In this document: positions 40,503 to 50,900 of the stretch, in pieces | How positions within the stretch are numbered: position 1 is the stretch's first letter | Layout of the letters: each line of letters opens with the position of its first letter | Origin: CAVUXJ01 sp963814975 | GTDB taxonomy: Bacteria > Acidobacteriota > Vicinamibacteria > Vicinamibacterales > CAVVIG01 | DNA: 64,000 nucleotides | Reading direction: 5' to 3' | Assembly: GCA_963814975.1 (NCBI GenBank) | Contig: CAWFFB010000021.1 | Span: forward strand, 143,033 to 207,032 | Notes under the pieces: generated by a model | What the model saw: only the letters and a program-made list of their open reading frames with translations | Database searches by the model: none | Told to the model about the DNA's origin: nothing | Translations under genes and position numbers: made by a program

Positions 40503-41159
40503 TCAAACCGCGGCGTGCCCAGCTGTCCGGCTTCGCCGCCGCCGCGCGTAACCGAACACTCCAGCGGCAGCTCCCACCAGCAGTAGACTTGCGGGTTCCG
40601 GCACGTTGGTGATTGTGATGTTCTCGGAGAGCAGACTGCCCGCCTTCGCGCCATTGGCATCGGTGAACCGCGCCTTGATTGACGCCGCGTCGATTCCCGT
40701 CAACAGGAGCCCGGGCGTGTTCATCAGATTGATTCGGAACACCCACGAATCTGTCCCGCCGGCGAGCGCGCCGTTGGGTTCTATGCCGACTGCGGTTGAG
40801 CAGGCAAAGCCGGCACTCGAGCCCTGGTTGCATGCGCTGGCGCTCAGGCTGCCAAGCAGCGCTGGATCGACCCAGGCACCGGTCCCACCCGGCGCCGAGA
40901 GCAGATCCTGCACGCCCTCATAACTGCTGTCACTCGACGCGACCTTGATCGCGACTGCGTCGATATAGGCATAGTCGAGTAACCCACCACCTGTCGCCGT
41001 CAGTGTGAAGTCGTAGATGTATTCGAGCGGGTTGAATACGGTGTACGTGAGCTCCCAGCTCGTGTTGCGACAGGTGCTACAGGTCGGGCCGATCGCTTCC
41101 GCGTAGAGGCTGTTGGCCGACAGCACGAAGGTCGCGGCGATGAGTCCTAATCTCGTCAT
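40503..41159 (-). CDS. PEP-CTERM-tagged exported protein
   Basis: 218 residues. N-terminal signal MTRLGLIAATFVLSANSLYAEA. Cysteines at CSTCRN and two further positions. C-terminus carries the full sorting signal: VPEPASLLLVGAAAGVFGYA followed by RRRRSR. It is the only clear exosortase substrate in the window. Beta-rich mature region of unknown function, with the domain-type phrasing NGALAGGTDSWVFRINLMNT. Driven by a sigma-54-type promoter about 60-75 bases upstream. Confidence 0.9.
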   Translation of the reverse strand: MTRLGLIAATFVLSANSLYAEAIGPTCSTCRNTSWELTYTVFNPLEYIYDFTLTATGGGLLDYAYIDAVAIKVASSDSSYEGVQDLLSAPGGTGAWVDPALLGSLSASACNQGSSAGFACSTAVGIEPNGALAGGTDSWVFRINLMNTPGLLLTGIDAASIKARFTDANGAKAGSLLSENITITNVPEPASLLLVGAAAGVFGYARRRRSRTAGHAAV

Positions 41160-41219
41160 GGGTTATCCCAAGGCTCCCCTACTGTTTCAAGCTTGCACAG
41201 TACGATTGGCAATGGCGCA

Positions 41220-41235
41220 CGCAAGGCACGTGCCC
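41220..41235 (-). promoter_or_regulatory. Sigma-54-type promoter for the PEP-CTERM gene
   Basis: Minus-strand GGGCACGTGCCTTGCG: -24 GGCAC and -12 TTGC at exact spacing; the GGCACGTGCC core is also a perfect palindrome. -12 GC at 41222-41221, start near 41210, leader about 50 bases. Confidence 0.6.
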
Positions 41236-41597
41236 CGCTCCTTCACCGAAGCGTCTTCAAACCAAACACCACAAAGGAATGAGGTTATGCGGTCGCCGTC
41301 ACTTGTGGAATTCACCCAAAGTCAACCGCTTGGTGCTCTTTAGACGCCGACGAACGCGAATCGGAGACCTTCTTGATACCGCCTCGATCGCGTCATTGCC
41401 CCGGAGCAGCCGACGTGACCTGAGAACGGGTCCGAGTCGGAGAACGAGCCGTCGTTCCGATGCGCCCCAGCTGTCCCAGGATGGACAAACAACACAGACA
41501 GAAGACTTAGCGTCAACCGGGGACTAAAATACCAATCGAACGCAACCGCCGCGGTGCACTTCAGCGGGCGGGGGGACGCTCGAACGGAGGAGTCTTG
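41236..41597. other. Divergent intergenic region between PEP-CTERM and VanZ-LamG genes
   Basis: No gene supported. Flanked by two outward sigma-54-type sites, so it probably holds shared enhancer-binding sites for both. A minus-strand frame across 41340-41855 lacks recognisable content. Confidence 0.4.
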
Positions 41598-41613
41598 TGG
41601 CGCAGGCGTTGCG
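41598..41613 (+). promoter_or_regulatory. Sigma-54-type promoter for the VanZ-LamG gene
   Basis: TGGCGCAGGCGTTGCG on the plus strand with GG at 41599-41600 and GC at 41611-41612. Predicted start about 41623, leader about 72 bases to the ATG at 41695. Confidence 0.55.
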
Positions 41614-41694
41614 ACTGACAATCCTTCAGGCCGCCGACACGTCGGATCGGCCCTGGGAGGCACGTGCACAAATGTTGGTTTCCAACGCCCGGAC

Positions 41695-43185
41695 ATGAGG
41701 GTTTCCAACAGCAGTTTTTCGACGGCGAGGATCCGGCTGCGAGTGCCTGTCATCGTGATGGTTATCGGTGCGACCGCAGTTCCCATCGAGCTTCGATCTC
41801 TGCACCAGGCAGCATTGAGCTTCGGCATCTTCGCCGCCGACGTCCTGGCGAACATCGCGGGCTATGTGCCTGTCGGGATTGTGCTCGGAGAGTTGGGGCC
41901 TGGTCGGGCGCTGGTGGTCGCAGTCTCGATGGCGACGTTTGCCGAGGTGAGTCAGCTCGGCATGCTGCATCGCGATCCCTCTGCCATTGATGTTGCCGCG
42001 AACGCGATCGGCGCGGTCCTGGGGATTGTCGTCAGCGAGCGCTGGAAGATTCGCTCGCCTGGGTTCACGCTCAGCAGATGGAAATCGGTCGTCGCGGCGG
42101 CGCTCGCGTGCGTGCTGATTCTTGCGGTACGGGCGACATCGGGCTACGCCCCCAATCATCGCGGAGCGACGTCGACGGGAACACTCGAAGCGTACTGGAG
42201 GTTCGATGAAAGCCGTGGGAGCGTTGCACTGGATTCATCGGGCCATGGTTTGCACGGCAGGTTCAGCAAGGAACCGACCCGCATCGCCGGCGTCTTGGGA
42301 CATGCGGTCAAGCTGGATGGTGCGGCGGACTACATCGATTTCGGGCGATCCACTCCTCTTCGCCTGGTCGGGAGTATGACGATCAGCGCCTGGATCAACC
42401 CCAGCTCCTTCCCGGTAGACGATGCGTCGATTGTCTCGAACCACAATGGGCTTGGCTACCAGTTGGACACGACCGTTGATAGAGGGCCGCGGACGATCGG
42501 GTTCAAGCTCGCGAACGCGTGCGGAAGCCTCATGGCCCGTTACGGGGCGACTCCGCTGGACATTGACACGTGGTACCACGTGGCCGGCGTCTACGACGCT
42601 GAAGCACGGACGTTGGATGTGTACTTGAATGGGAAACCTGACAACGGCTTCCTGCGTGGATCGGTGACCGGAGCTCAGCGCAGTTCCCGCGAGGCGGTTT
42701 ACGTCGGTCGTCGCAGCAATATCAAGGGGTTTGAATTCGCCGGTTCCGTTGATGATGTGCGTATCTACTCGCGTGCCCTGACGAAGGCCGAGGTCTCCGC
42801 CGAATTGCATGGAACAGCGATTGATGAGCTGGACGAACAGGTTGCCGCCCACTCGGCGGGCTCGCGCAGCCCGGTAGCCGGCACCGAGCGCCCCATTCCA
42901 TGCGGCGGTCAGTCCGATTACGAGGATGCTTTGCTCCCTGGTGCGGCCGCGGTGCTCGGCGTGTTTGTCGCGGTGGCGTGCGCAGGTCTCTGGCCGTCGG
43001 CTGGATGGCCAGGTTGCCTTGCCGTCAGCTTTGTCGGGGGATGGTTCCTTCTGCTCGGTACGGCCTCCACGTTACCCGCGTTTTGCTACTGGCTGATCCC
43101 GTTGACGAGTCTCGCTGGCGGGGCATCCGTGGCGGCAGGTCGCCCCGGCCACGTGCACCAGGCGCCGGGCATTCCCCATTCGTAA
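41695..43185 (+). CDS. Membrane protein fusing a VanZ-like domain to a LamG domain
   Basis: 496 residues. Residues about 10-145 form a VanZ-like membrane part with helices IRLRVPVIVMVIGATAVPIEL, ADVLANIAGYVPVGIVLGEL, AEVSQLGMLHRDPSAIDVAANAIG (the VanZ motif E-Q-F/L ... D-V--N--G) and VVAAALACVLILAV. A LamG/concanavalin domain follows at about 155-365 (YWRFDESRGSVALDSSGHGL, MTISAWINPSSFP, WYHVAGVYDAEARTLDVYLN, SVDDVRIYSRALTKAEV). Two or three hydrophobic segments close the protein. The LamG domain would face the periplasm and could bind the EPS. VanZ relatives are known in EPS/exosortase loci. The ATG at 41695 is chosen because upstream codons overlap the promoter. Confidence 0.8.
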   Translation: MRVSNSSFSTARIRLRVPVIVMVIGATAVPIELRSLHQAALSFGIFAADVLANIAGYVPVGIVLGELGPGRALVVAVSMATFAEVSQLGMLHRDPSAIDVAANAIGAVLGIVVSERWKIRSPGFTLSRWKSVVAAALACVLILAVRATSGYAPNHRGATSTGTLEAYWRFDESRGSVALDSSGHGLHGRFSKEPTRIAGVLGHAVKLDGAADYIDFGRSTPLRLVGSMTISAWINPSSFPVDDASIVSNHNGLGYQLDTTVDRGPRTIGFKLANACGSLMARYGATPLDIDTWYHVAGVYDAEARTLDVYLNGKPDNGFLRGSVTGAQRSSREAVYVGRRSNIKGFEFAGSVDDVRIYSRALTKAEVSAELHGTAIDELDEQVAAHSAGSRSPVAGTERPIPCGGQSDYEDALLPGAAAVLGVFVAVACAGLWPSAGWPGCLAVSFVGGWFLLLGTASTLPAFCYWLIPLTSLAGGASVAAGRPGHVHQAPGIPHS

Positions 43186-43232
43186 AGTGCCTGGTTGAGA
43201 TCGGAGTCGTTGTTCGGACAGGTTGATTCCCG

Positions 43233-46200
43233 TTAGATGTGGAGCAGTGCTGAGGCCCGCAGTGTCCCCCGCTCGAGCGTCCGCCGCTTCATCAGGAAGA
43301 AGATGATTGGCGTGATGATCAGCACGTGGACGGCCGACGTGATCATGCCCCCGATGATCGGGGCGGCGATTGGTTTCATCACGTCTGATCCCACGCCCGC
43401 GCTCCACAGGATTGGCAGCAGCCCAGCGACTGTTGCCACAACGGTCATGAGCTTCGGTCGAAGTCGCTGCACCGCTCCAGCGACGGTCGCCTCGATGAGC
43501 GCTTCTTCGGTAAGCGGCGAGCCCGTCGATATTCGGCGGTCGAGCGCTTCGTGCAGATAGACGACCATGATGACGCCCGTCTGTACGGCGACGCCGTAGA
43601 GCGTGATGTACCCGACCCACACTGCGACCGAGAAGTTGTAGCCGAGCAGCCACTGCAGCACGATGCCGCCCGTCATGGCGTACGGGACCGAGAGCATCAC
43701 GATCACGGCTTCTGGTCCCGAACGAAAGATCAGATAGAGCAGCACGAAGATCGCCAGCAACACGACCGGCAAGATGAGGCGAATGCGTTTCGAGGCCCGA
43801 AGCTGCATTTCATACTGACCGGACCACTCGAGAAGATAGCCGGGAGGAAGCTGGAGTTGCCGTTCGATGGCTTCGCGCGCACGTGCCACGTAGCCGCCGA
43901 TGTCGCGGCTGGCCGCATCGACGTATACGTACCCGGCCAGTTGTCCGTTCTCATCGCGGATCATGGACGGTCCGGTCGTCCTTCCGATGTTCGCCAACTG
44001 CCCCAGCGGAACTTGTAAGCCTGCCGGCGTCTTGACCAGCACCCGTTCAAGAGCCGGCAGATCGTCACGGAAGTCTGGCTGATAGCGCACGTTGATGGGG
44101 TAGCGCTCGCGGCCTTCGAACATCTGGCCGCCGCTGCTGCCGCCGACGGCGGTCTGCACGACATCCTCGACGTCCTGGACCGTGAGGCCATACCGTGCGA
44201 TTGCGGCCCGGTCCACCCGGATATCCACGAAGTACCCGTCGGCTACCCGTTCGGCATATGCGGATCGGGTTCCCGGCACGGCGCGCAGAATCTGCTCGAT
44301 CCGGCGGCCGGTGTCCTGTATCACGGCAAGGTCGGAGCCGAGAATCTTGACGCCGACCGGTGTCTTGATGCCGGTGAAGAGCATGTCCAGACGGCCGCGA
44401 ATTGGCTGGGTCCAGACGTTCGAAAGGCCTGGAAACTGCAGGTCGCGGTTCATCTCCGCCTGCAGGCCCTCAAACGTCAGGCCCGGCCGCCACTGGTCGC
44501 GCGGCTTGAGCGTTACCGTGGTATTGACCATTGACAGGGGCGAATTGTCAGTCGCAGTGGTCGCGCGTCCCGCCGTCCCGAACACTCGCTCGACCTCTGG
44601 AAACATCAGGAGCCTGCGATCCTGCTGTTGAAGAAGCCGCGTCGCCTCGGTGATCGACAGACCTGGCGGCGCCGACGGCATGTACAGCATCGTGCCTTCG
44701 TACAGCGGCGGCATGAACTCGTGGCCGAGCGTCAAGAGGAGCAGCCCTGTCAGCGGGACGATGGCGGCGTTGACGCCGAGGAAGACCCACTTCCAGCGGA
44801 GGGCGAGTCGTAGCGTGGGCTCGTAAACCTCAGCGCAGAACCGCGTGATCGGGTTTGGCCGCCTGGGTGCGGACTGGAGACTCGCCGACGAGAAGGGTTG
44901 CCATCAGCACCGGAACCAGCGTGATCGCGAGCAGCGTCGCGGCCGCGACCGCGGACGTCTTGGTCAGCGCCAGCGGATGGAACATCCGTCCTTCCTGGTC
45001 TTCGAGCAGGAACACGGGCATGAACGACACCACGATCACCGCGAGGCTGAAGAACACCGGACGGCCAACCTGGCAGGCCGCGTCTCGCGACAATCGAGCT
45101 GGTCTCGCGATTCGATCGGATGGGCTTCTTCAACGACGCTGACGGTAGCGCGTTTTCCACCATCACAATCGAGGCATCGACGAGCACGCCAATGGCGAGT
45201 GCCATGCCCTCCAAGCGACATGATGTTGGCGCTGACGCCCAAGTACCAGACGGGATGAAGGACAGCGAGGATCGCGATCGGAAACGTGACAATCGGAATC
45301 AGCGCCGACCGGAAATGAAACAGGAAGACGATGACGACCAGCGAGACGACGATCGTCTCTTCGATCGAGGATGCGGCGCAGCGTGGCGATCGCGCTTCGA
45401 TGAGGTCGACCGATCGTAGGTCGGGCAGGATCGTCACGCCAGCTGGAAGGTCCGCTGGATCTCCGCCAACCTGGCCTTCACGTCGTCGATCACGCGCAGC
45501 GCGTTCTCGCCGAAAGCGCATGATGATGATGCCGCCGACGCTTCGCCGCGTCCGTCGAGCTCGGCCACGCCGCGGCGCATATCTGGGCCGATGCGGACGT
45601 CGGCGACGTCGCCGACGCGGACCGGGGTGCCCTTCGTGTCCGTCCCGAGCGACAATCTGCTCGATATCTGCGATGGATGTGCAGGTATCCGCGCGCCCGC
45701 ACCATGTACTCGCGCCCGGCGAACTCGAGCAGGCCGTCCTCCGGCGTCGCTGTTGCTCGCGCGAATCGCATCGACCACCTGCCTGAGTCGACAAGTCGTA
45801 GGCCGACGAGCCGATTCGGGTCCAGGTTGACCTGATACTGCTTGACGAAGCCGCCGATGCTTGCGACCTCCGCCACGCCAGGAATGCTTGCCAGGCCGTA
45901 GCGCAGCGTCCAATCCTGAAGACTGCGCAGCTCGTCGAGCGTGTGTGCCTCCGCTTTCGTCCACGAGCGCGTATTGGAACACCCAGCCCGACGCCGGTCG
46001 CGTCGGGCCCCATCGTCGGCGTCACGCCATCCGGCAGCGCGGCGCGAAGACTCTGCAGATATTCCAGGACGCGGCTCCGCGCCCAGTACACATCGGTGCC
46101 GTCCTCGAAGATCGACGTAGACGTACGAGAACGCCGAAATCGGTGAATCCCCGGACCGACGCGCACTCCCGGCGTCGGGACGAGCGCCGTCACGATCGGG

Positions 46201-46402
46201 TAGGTAATCTGATCTTCAATGAGGTCGGGGCTGCGTCCCGGCCATTCTGTGCGAATGATGACCTGAACGTCCGAGAGGTCCGGAATGGCGTCGAGCGGCG
46301 TCTGCTGCATCGCCCAGGCGCCCGCAGACGGAGAGAGCGAGGCTGGCGCGCAACCACGAGGAAGCGGTTCGAGACGCACCACGCGATCGTCCGGTCAATC
46401 AT
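43233..46402 (-). CDS. cusA: CusA/CzcA-type heavy-metal RND efflux pump, frameshifted in the N-terminal half
   Basis: Inner-membrane proton-driven pump, about 1056 residues if joined, the family size. Start MIDRTIAWCVSNRFLVV at 46402, overlapping the adaptor stop by 8 bases. Recovered blocks: TPLDAIPDLSDVQVIIRTEW, DLIEDQITYPIVTAL, ANIMSL, FFSLAVIVVSFMPVFLLEDQ and EGRMFHPLALTKTSAVAAAT. Indels lie near 46330, 46110, 45960, 45740, 45515, 45390, 45215, 45070 and 44760. From 44735 on the frame is clean: TLGHEFMPPLYEGTMLYMPS, GVKILGSDLAVIQDTGRRIE, SSGGQMFEGRERYPINVRY, GITLYGVAVQTGV-like helix and a C-terminus LMKRRTLERGTLRASALLHI. Substrate Cu+/Ag+ or Zn/Co/Cd is not settled by the sequence; the copper oxidase upstream favours copper. 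Confidence 0.85.
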
Positions 46403-47926
46403 CGGAGCGCCGAAGCGTATGGCTCGATGTCAGCGAGCCACCACCGATGTGCGGTGTCTCGGCGATCATTTGTCCCAGGCGAAGGGCGGTCACCGTCATA
46501 TCCCAGCGGCCCGTCATGGACAACGTCGCGGGGCCGCGGTATACGCCGTTATCGATGTGCGGGAGGCGGGCTTCGGCCCGCATCGCCGGCATGTTCATCG
46601 AGGGCATCGCAGCCATGGTAGAAGATCACGCGAAGGTCGGCATCGGTGACCGGCTGCGCCGCGGCGTCGCGAACCTGCACTTCGATCATACGTTCTCGCC
46701 CGTTCGCAGGGGATTCGGCGTGGTCTGGACGCTGAACTCGACGCGGCCAGGGGCGACGGCCGCCGCCGCGGGCGTGGCCGGGGCGGGCTGGTAATCCTGG
46801 AGGGCTGCTCGCATCTGACTCTCGGAATCGAGAAAGAAGGTCGCGCTCGCGTGGCGACCACTTCCTGGTCCTGCAGCCCCGCTACAATGAGCGCCTGGCC
46901 GTCGGCGCGCGCTCCGACCGTCACCTCACGCGGCTCGAAATGTCCCTCGCCCTGCGCGACGAAGACGATCTGCCGGCGGCCGGAATCCACGACTGCATCA
47001 GCGGGTATCAGCAGCCCCGTTCGCGGCGTCACGGCCACATCGACATTGACAAACATGCCGGGCTTCAGGCGTCCGTCGCGGTTCGCAAACGCGACGCGGG
47101 CCTTCACGGTACATGTTCGTTCCGTCAGATACGGATAGACGTTGACAATCGTTCCGGACAGCCGCTGGCCCAGCCACGCCTCGGTGGTGACGTCGGCGTG
47201 TGCGCCGACTCGCAACTCTGAAAGGTCCAATTCGGGGAACTCGACTTCGATCCAGACGACTGACAGGTCGGCCAGTCGGTACAATGTCCGCCCGCGTTCG
47301 ACGTGCATGCCTTTGACGGACGCCGTTTCGATCACAACGCCGCCCGCCGGCGATTGAAATCCGACTGCGGCCTGTATCCGGCGATTGTCTTCGAGGCCAC
47401 GCACGAACTGGGCGGGGATATCCCAGCGCAGCAACTTTTGACGAGGCACGTCAACCACGCGCTCGCCGAACTCACCCGCGTCCGCCGCCTGCGAATTCGT
47501 CAGCTGATCGCGGTTTCTGAGTCCGAGCAGGAGCTCGTTCTGCACATCCAGGAGCTCCGGACTGAAAACGGTGAAGAGTACCTGTCCGCGCGCGACAGCC
47601 TGCCCCACAGAGTGCACGAAGAGATCGATAATCCAGCCGTCGAATTTCAGGTTCACGTCGGTGAGTCGCGTCTCGTCGTACCGGACCGTGCCGACAGCGC
47701 GGACCGTCGGAGCCAAGGCTCCCCGGACCACACGCTCCGTGCGGACCCCGATAAGCTGCTGGCGCCGCGAGTCGATCGCGATATCAGCGCGGTTGCTGGG
47801 GTCCGCCGCCGGCGGGGAAGCCGCTTTGGTGACCTGAACGTCCTGAGGGAGATAGCGGACGACTAGAAACCCGCTGGCGAGCGCGAGGACCAAGATGCCA
47901 GGAAGAAACCGTTGACGGTGCTGCAC
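46395..47926 (-). CDS. cusB: CusB-type efflux adaptor with Met-rich FixH-like C-terminal domain, frameshifted
   Basis: Periplasmic membrane-fusion protein for the RND pump. N-terminal anchor FLPGILVLALASGFLVVRYL, then AVGTVRYDETRLTDVNLKFD, WIIDLFVHSVGQAVARGQVL (barrel-sandwich hybrid), VVWIEVEFPELDLSELRVG and GMFVNVDVAVTPRTGLLIPA. Frame breaks near 46850 and 46620. After the adaptor core a FixH/YtkA-like domain runs to 46395; its start is Met-rich (MAAMPSMNMPAMRAE), as expected for a Cu(I)/Ag(I) ligand patch, followed by GVYRGPATLSMTGRWDM. The gene starts (GTG) 14 bp after the oxidase gene's stop. No outer-membrane CusC partner is seen in the window. Confidence 0.85.
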
Positions 47927-47939
47927 TTATGTACCGCCG

Positions 47940-50900
47940 TCAGGGTGTCCCGGAAACCGGCGTACCCATATCCGTCTGAATCTCCGCCGCGGTCAGCGCG
48001 CGATTGTAGACGCGAACCTCGTCGATGAGGCCGGCGAAATGCTCGCCATAGAAGTCGGCGCCGATGGTCGAGTACGGCGTTCGAGGTGGAGACGGCGGCA
48101 GTCTGGGCGCCCGTGGCGACCTGGATGCCGTCAACGTAGAGGCGAATGGTCGTCCGGTCGTAGGTGGCGGCCAGATGCGTCCAGGTGCCGATGGGCAACG
48201 TGGTCGTGCCGAAGACGTTCTGGTTCGTCGCCCCGAAGGTGCCCCCGACGCCCGGCCGGTCCTGGCTGTCCGTGCCCGCCATCAGGTAGTACCGATCCAC
48301 ATCCTTGGCGAAGGAGAGCCCGCCATCCGGCCGGGGTCGCGCTCGGCATCACCCACGCTTCGAGGGTCAGCGCGTTGGTCAGGTCGAGCGAGGCGGAGTC
48401 GGGTACGGTCGATACGGGCGGTGGTGCCGTTAAAGCTCAGCGCGCCGCCGTACTTACCCGCGAGCGTGCGGGTCGCGCCGGCGATGGTGCCGGTGTTGGC
48501 ATTGCCAGATGCGTCAGTGACCGTTGATCCGCTGCTTTCGTTGAAGGCATACGCAGCGACGAGACCCGTCGAGGGCGGCGGGGTGCTGCCGGTCGTGGCC
48601 GACGCGACGGTGGAGTACGGGCTGAAGAGGCCGGCGGCATCGGTGGCACGCACGCGATACGAGTAGCTGGTAGTCGGCGCGAGGCCGGTGTCCAGATACG
48701 ACGGGCTGGTGACGGGGGCGACCTGGGCGAAGGTACTGCAACCGGCGGTTTGACAGCGCTCGACACGATACCCGGTGACGCCGACGTTGTCGTTGGCCGC
48801 GGTCCAGGTCAGCGCGATCTGAGTGCTACTGGCGCCTGCGACAAGATTCGTCGGCGCCGTCGGCGGTAGGGTGTCAGGTGGCGGGGCAGTCGCGGCGACC
48901 CGCACCATTGCCGCGACGGAAGGGACGCCGTTGGAGTCCACGACGAAGAGCATGTAAGGGCCAGGGGGGGCCGTGTTGCCGTTAACAGGACCGGTCACGG
49001 TCAACGAACCCACCGGCTTGCTGGAACGTCAACGGAACGAAGCGCTGATTCTGATTAATGGAGTGGGTGACGGCTCCCAAAGCGATCAGCGACACAGACG
49101 CGACTCGAGCCGCATCCGGCGTGACCACAGAGAAAGCGCTCGCGTACGAAACCACTGCCGGGGCGGAGGAGATGACCGGCCGCGGGCCTTTGAAGAGATA
49201 CGGAGGCGAGAAGATCTCCGCACTCTCTTGATCCTTCGGATCCGGCAGCGTGAGGCCGTTCTGCCGGCCTCCTCCGGCAACGAGCACACGCGCGTCGGGC
49301 AGCAGTAATGCCGTCGAGTGGTAAAGCCGAGGCGTCTGCATCCGGCTGAGGGTTGTCCAGGTCTGGGTGGTCGGTGACCACAGTTCCGCCTCGTAGACGG
49401 CTGCGGAAAAGTTCGCCAGGTCTGTGTTCGAACTGCCGCCAGTCGTGAGAACCTGCCCGTCCGGCAGGATCGTCAAATTCAGGTAGGATCGCGGAAACGC
49501 CATCGGCGCCGTTGCCTGCCAGAGCGGGGAAGGCTGCGTCATGTCCAGCACGAACGTCGTGGCTGCGGAAGGGTGCCCGGGACTGTCGGCGGTTGCAGTG
49601 CCGGCCTTCATGATCTTTCCAGGCAGATACATGGCGGAGCTGTGACCGTCGATAATTCTTGAGTCGACGGTGGTCCACGTCTGCGTCGTGAGGTTCAGAA
49701 CCCTAGTGCTGATCGCTGCGTCGTCTTGCCCTGCCATAAGGATGCGTCCGTCGGGAAGAAGATAGACGTGCGGGTAGTACCTGAAGGCCATCCTCGCGCT
49801 CGAAGCCATGGACGTCCAGGTGTTGCTCGCCGGATTGTAGATCTCGGGCAGATCGGCCATGACCGAGCCGCTTGTGCTTGTTCCACCTTGTACGAGAATT
49901 CGTCCATCCCCGAGAGTCGTAGCTGTCGGGTAGTAGCGGCGAGCTGCCATGAACGGACCGCCCGACCAGGCCTCCGTTACCGGATTGAAGAAGGTCGAAT
50001 TGAAAGGGCCAAAGTCGTGCGCTCCGTCGGTCCCTGCCAGCGACGAACAAGCGGCCGTCGGCCAGGAATGCGTGACCTGCGCAGAACAGGTTCATGGTGT
50101 TGTAGGTCTTGGGCACGAAGGTGTTCGTGGCCGGCCGCCAGAGCTGTGCACCAGCATTTGCTGTGTAGTCGCTCCAAGCCACTACATCTCCGGTTGGCAA
50201 AAGCGCTGCGTGGACGGCCACGATCGGCCAGCTGTTGACGGCCGACCATTGTCCTATCAACGACGGATCGTTCGGGTCGACGCATTAGAAATCGTGAAGG
50301 CGATGGGCGCCGAGACTGCGCTGTTTCCTCCGAAATCACGCGCCACAGCGGTCGCGCTGTGCGGTCCATTTCCGAAGAGCGTCGTGTTCACGAGAAATTG
50401 AGTACGGCGACGTGACGTCCTCAGACGCCCACATTGTTTCCGTCCAGTTTGAACTGCACACCCGCTATGCCCGCGTTATCAGATGCATTCGCGGAGATCG
50501 TGATGGTGCCGGAAACTGTTGAACCCGCAACAGGTGACGACATCGAAACGATCGGCGGCGTGGTATCGGGCACCGTCGTCGTAAAGCTGACCGAGGCATC
50601 GGTGTTGGGAATGGCGGAGTGATCCGCGCGGACAAGATGGCCGATGAGCGTATGAGCGCCCGCTGCGACATTCGTGAACTGGTAGACGCCGTCGAACGTC
50701 AGGTCCATGACCTCCGAATTGGCATCGAGCTGGAAGTGCACGTGGTTGACACCGGTCTGGTCGCCTGTGGACGTATAGGTGACGTTGACGGTGGTCCCGG
50801 CGATCGTCGCACCGGCCGCAGGCTGCGTGATCGTGAGCCGCGGGCCCGTCGGCGTGACAGGCGTGCCCATGTCGGTCTGAAGCTCCGCGGCGGACAGCGC

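Noticed and set aside
41340..41855. Minus-strand 171-codon frame
   Set aside because: Overlaps the sigma-54 promoter region and the VanZ start; no domain or codon bias.
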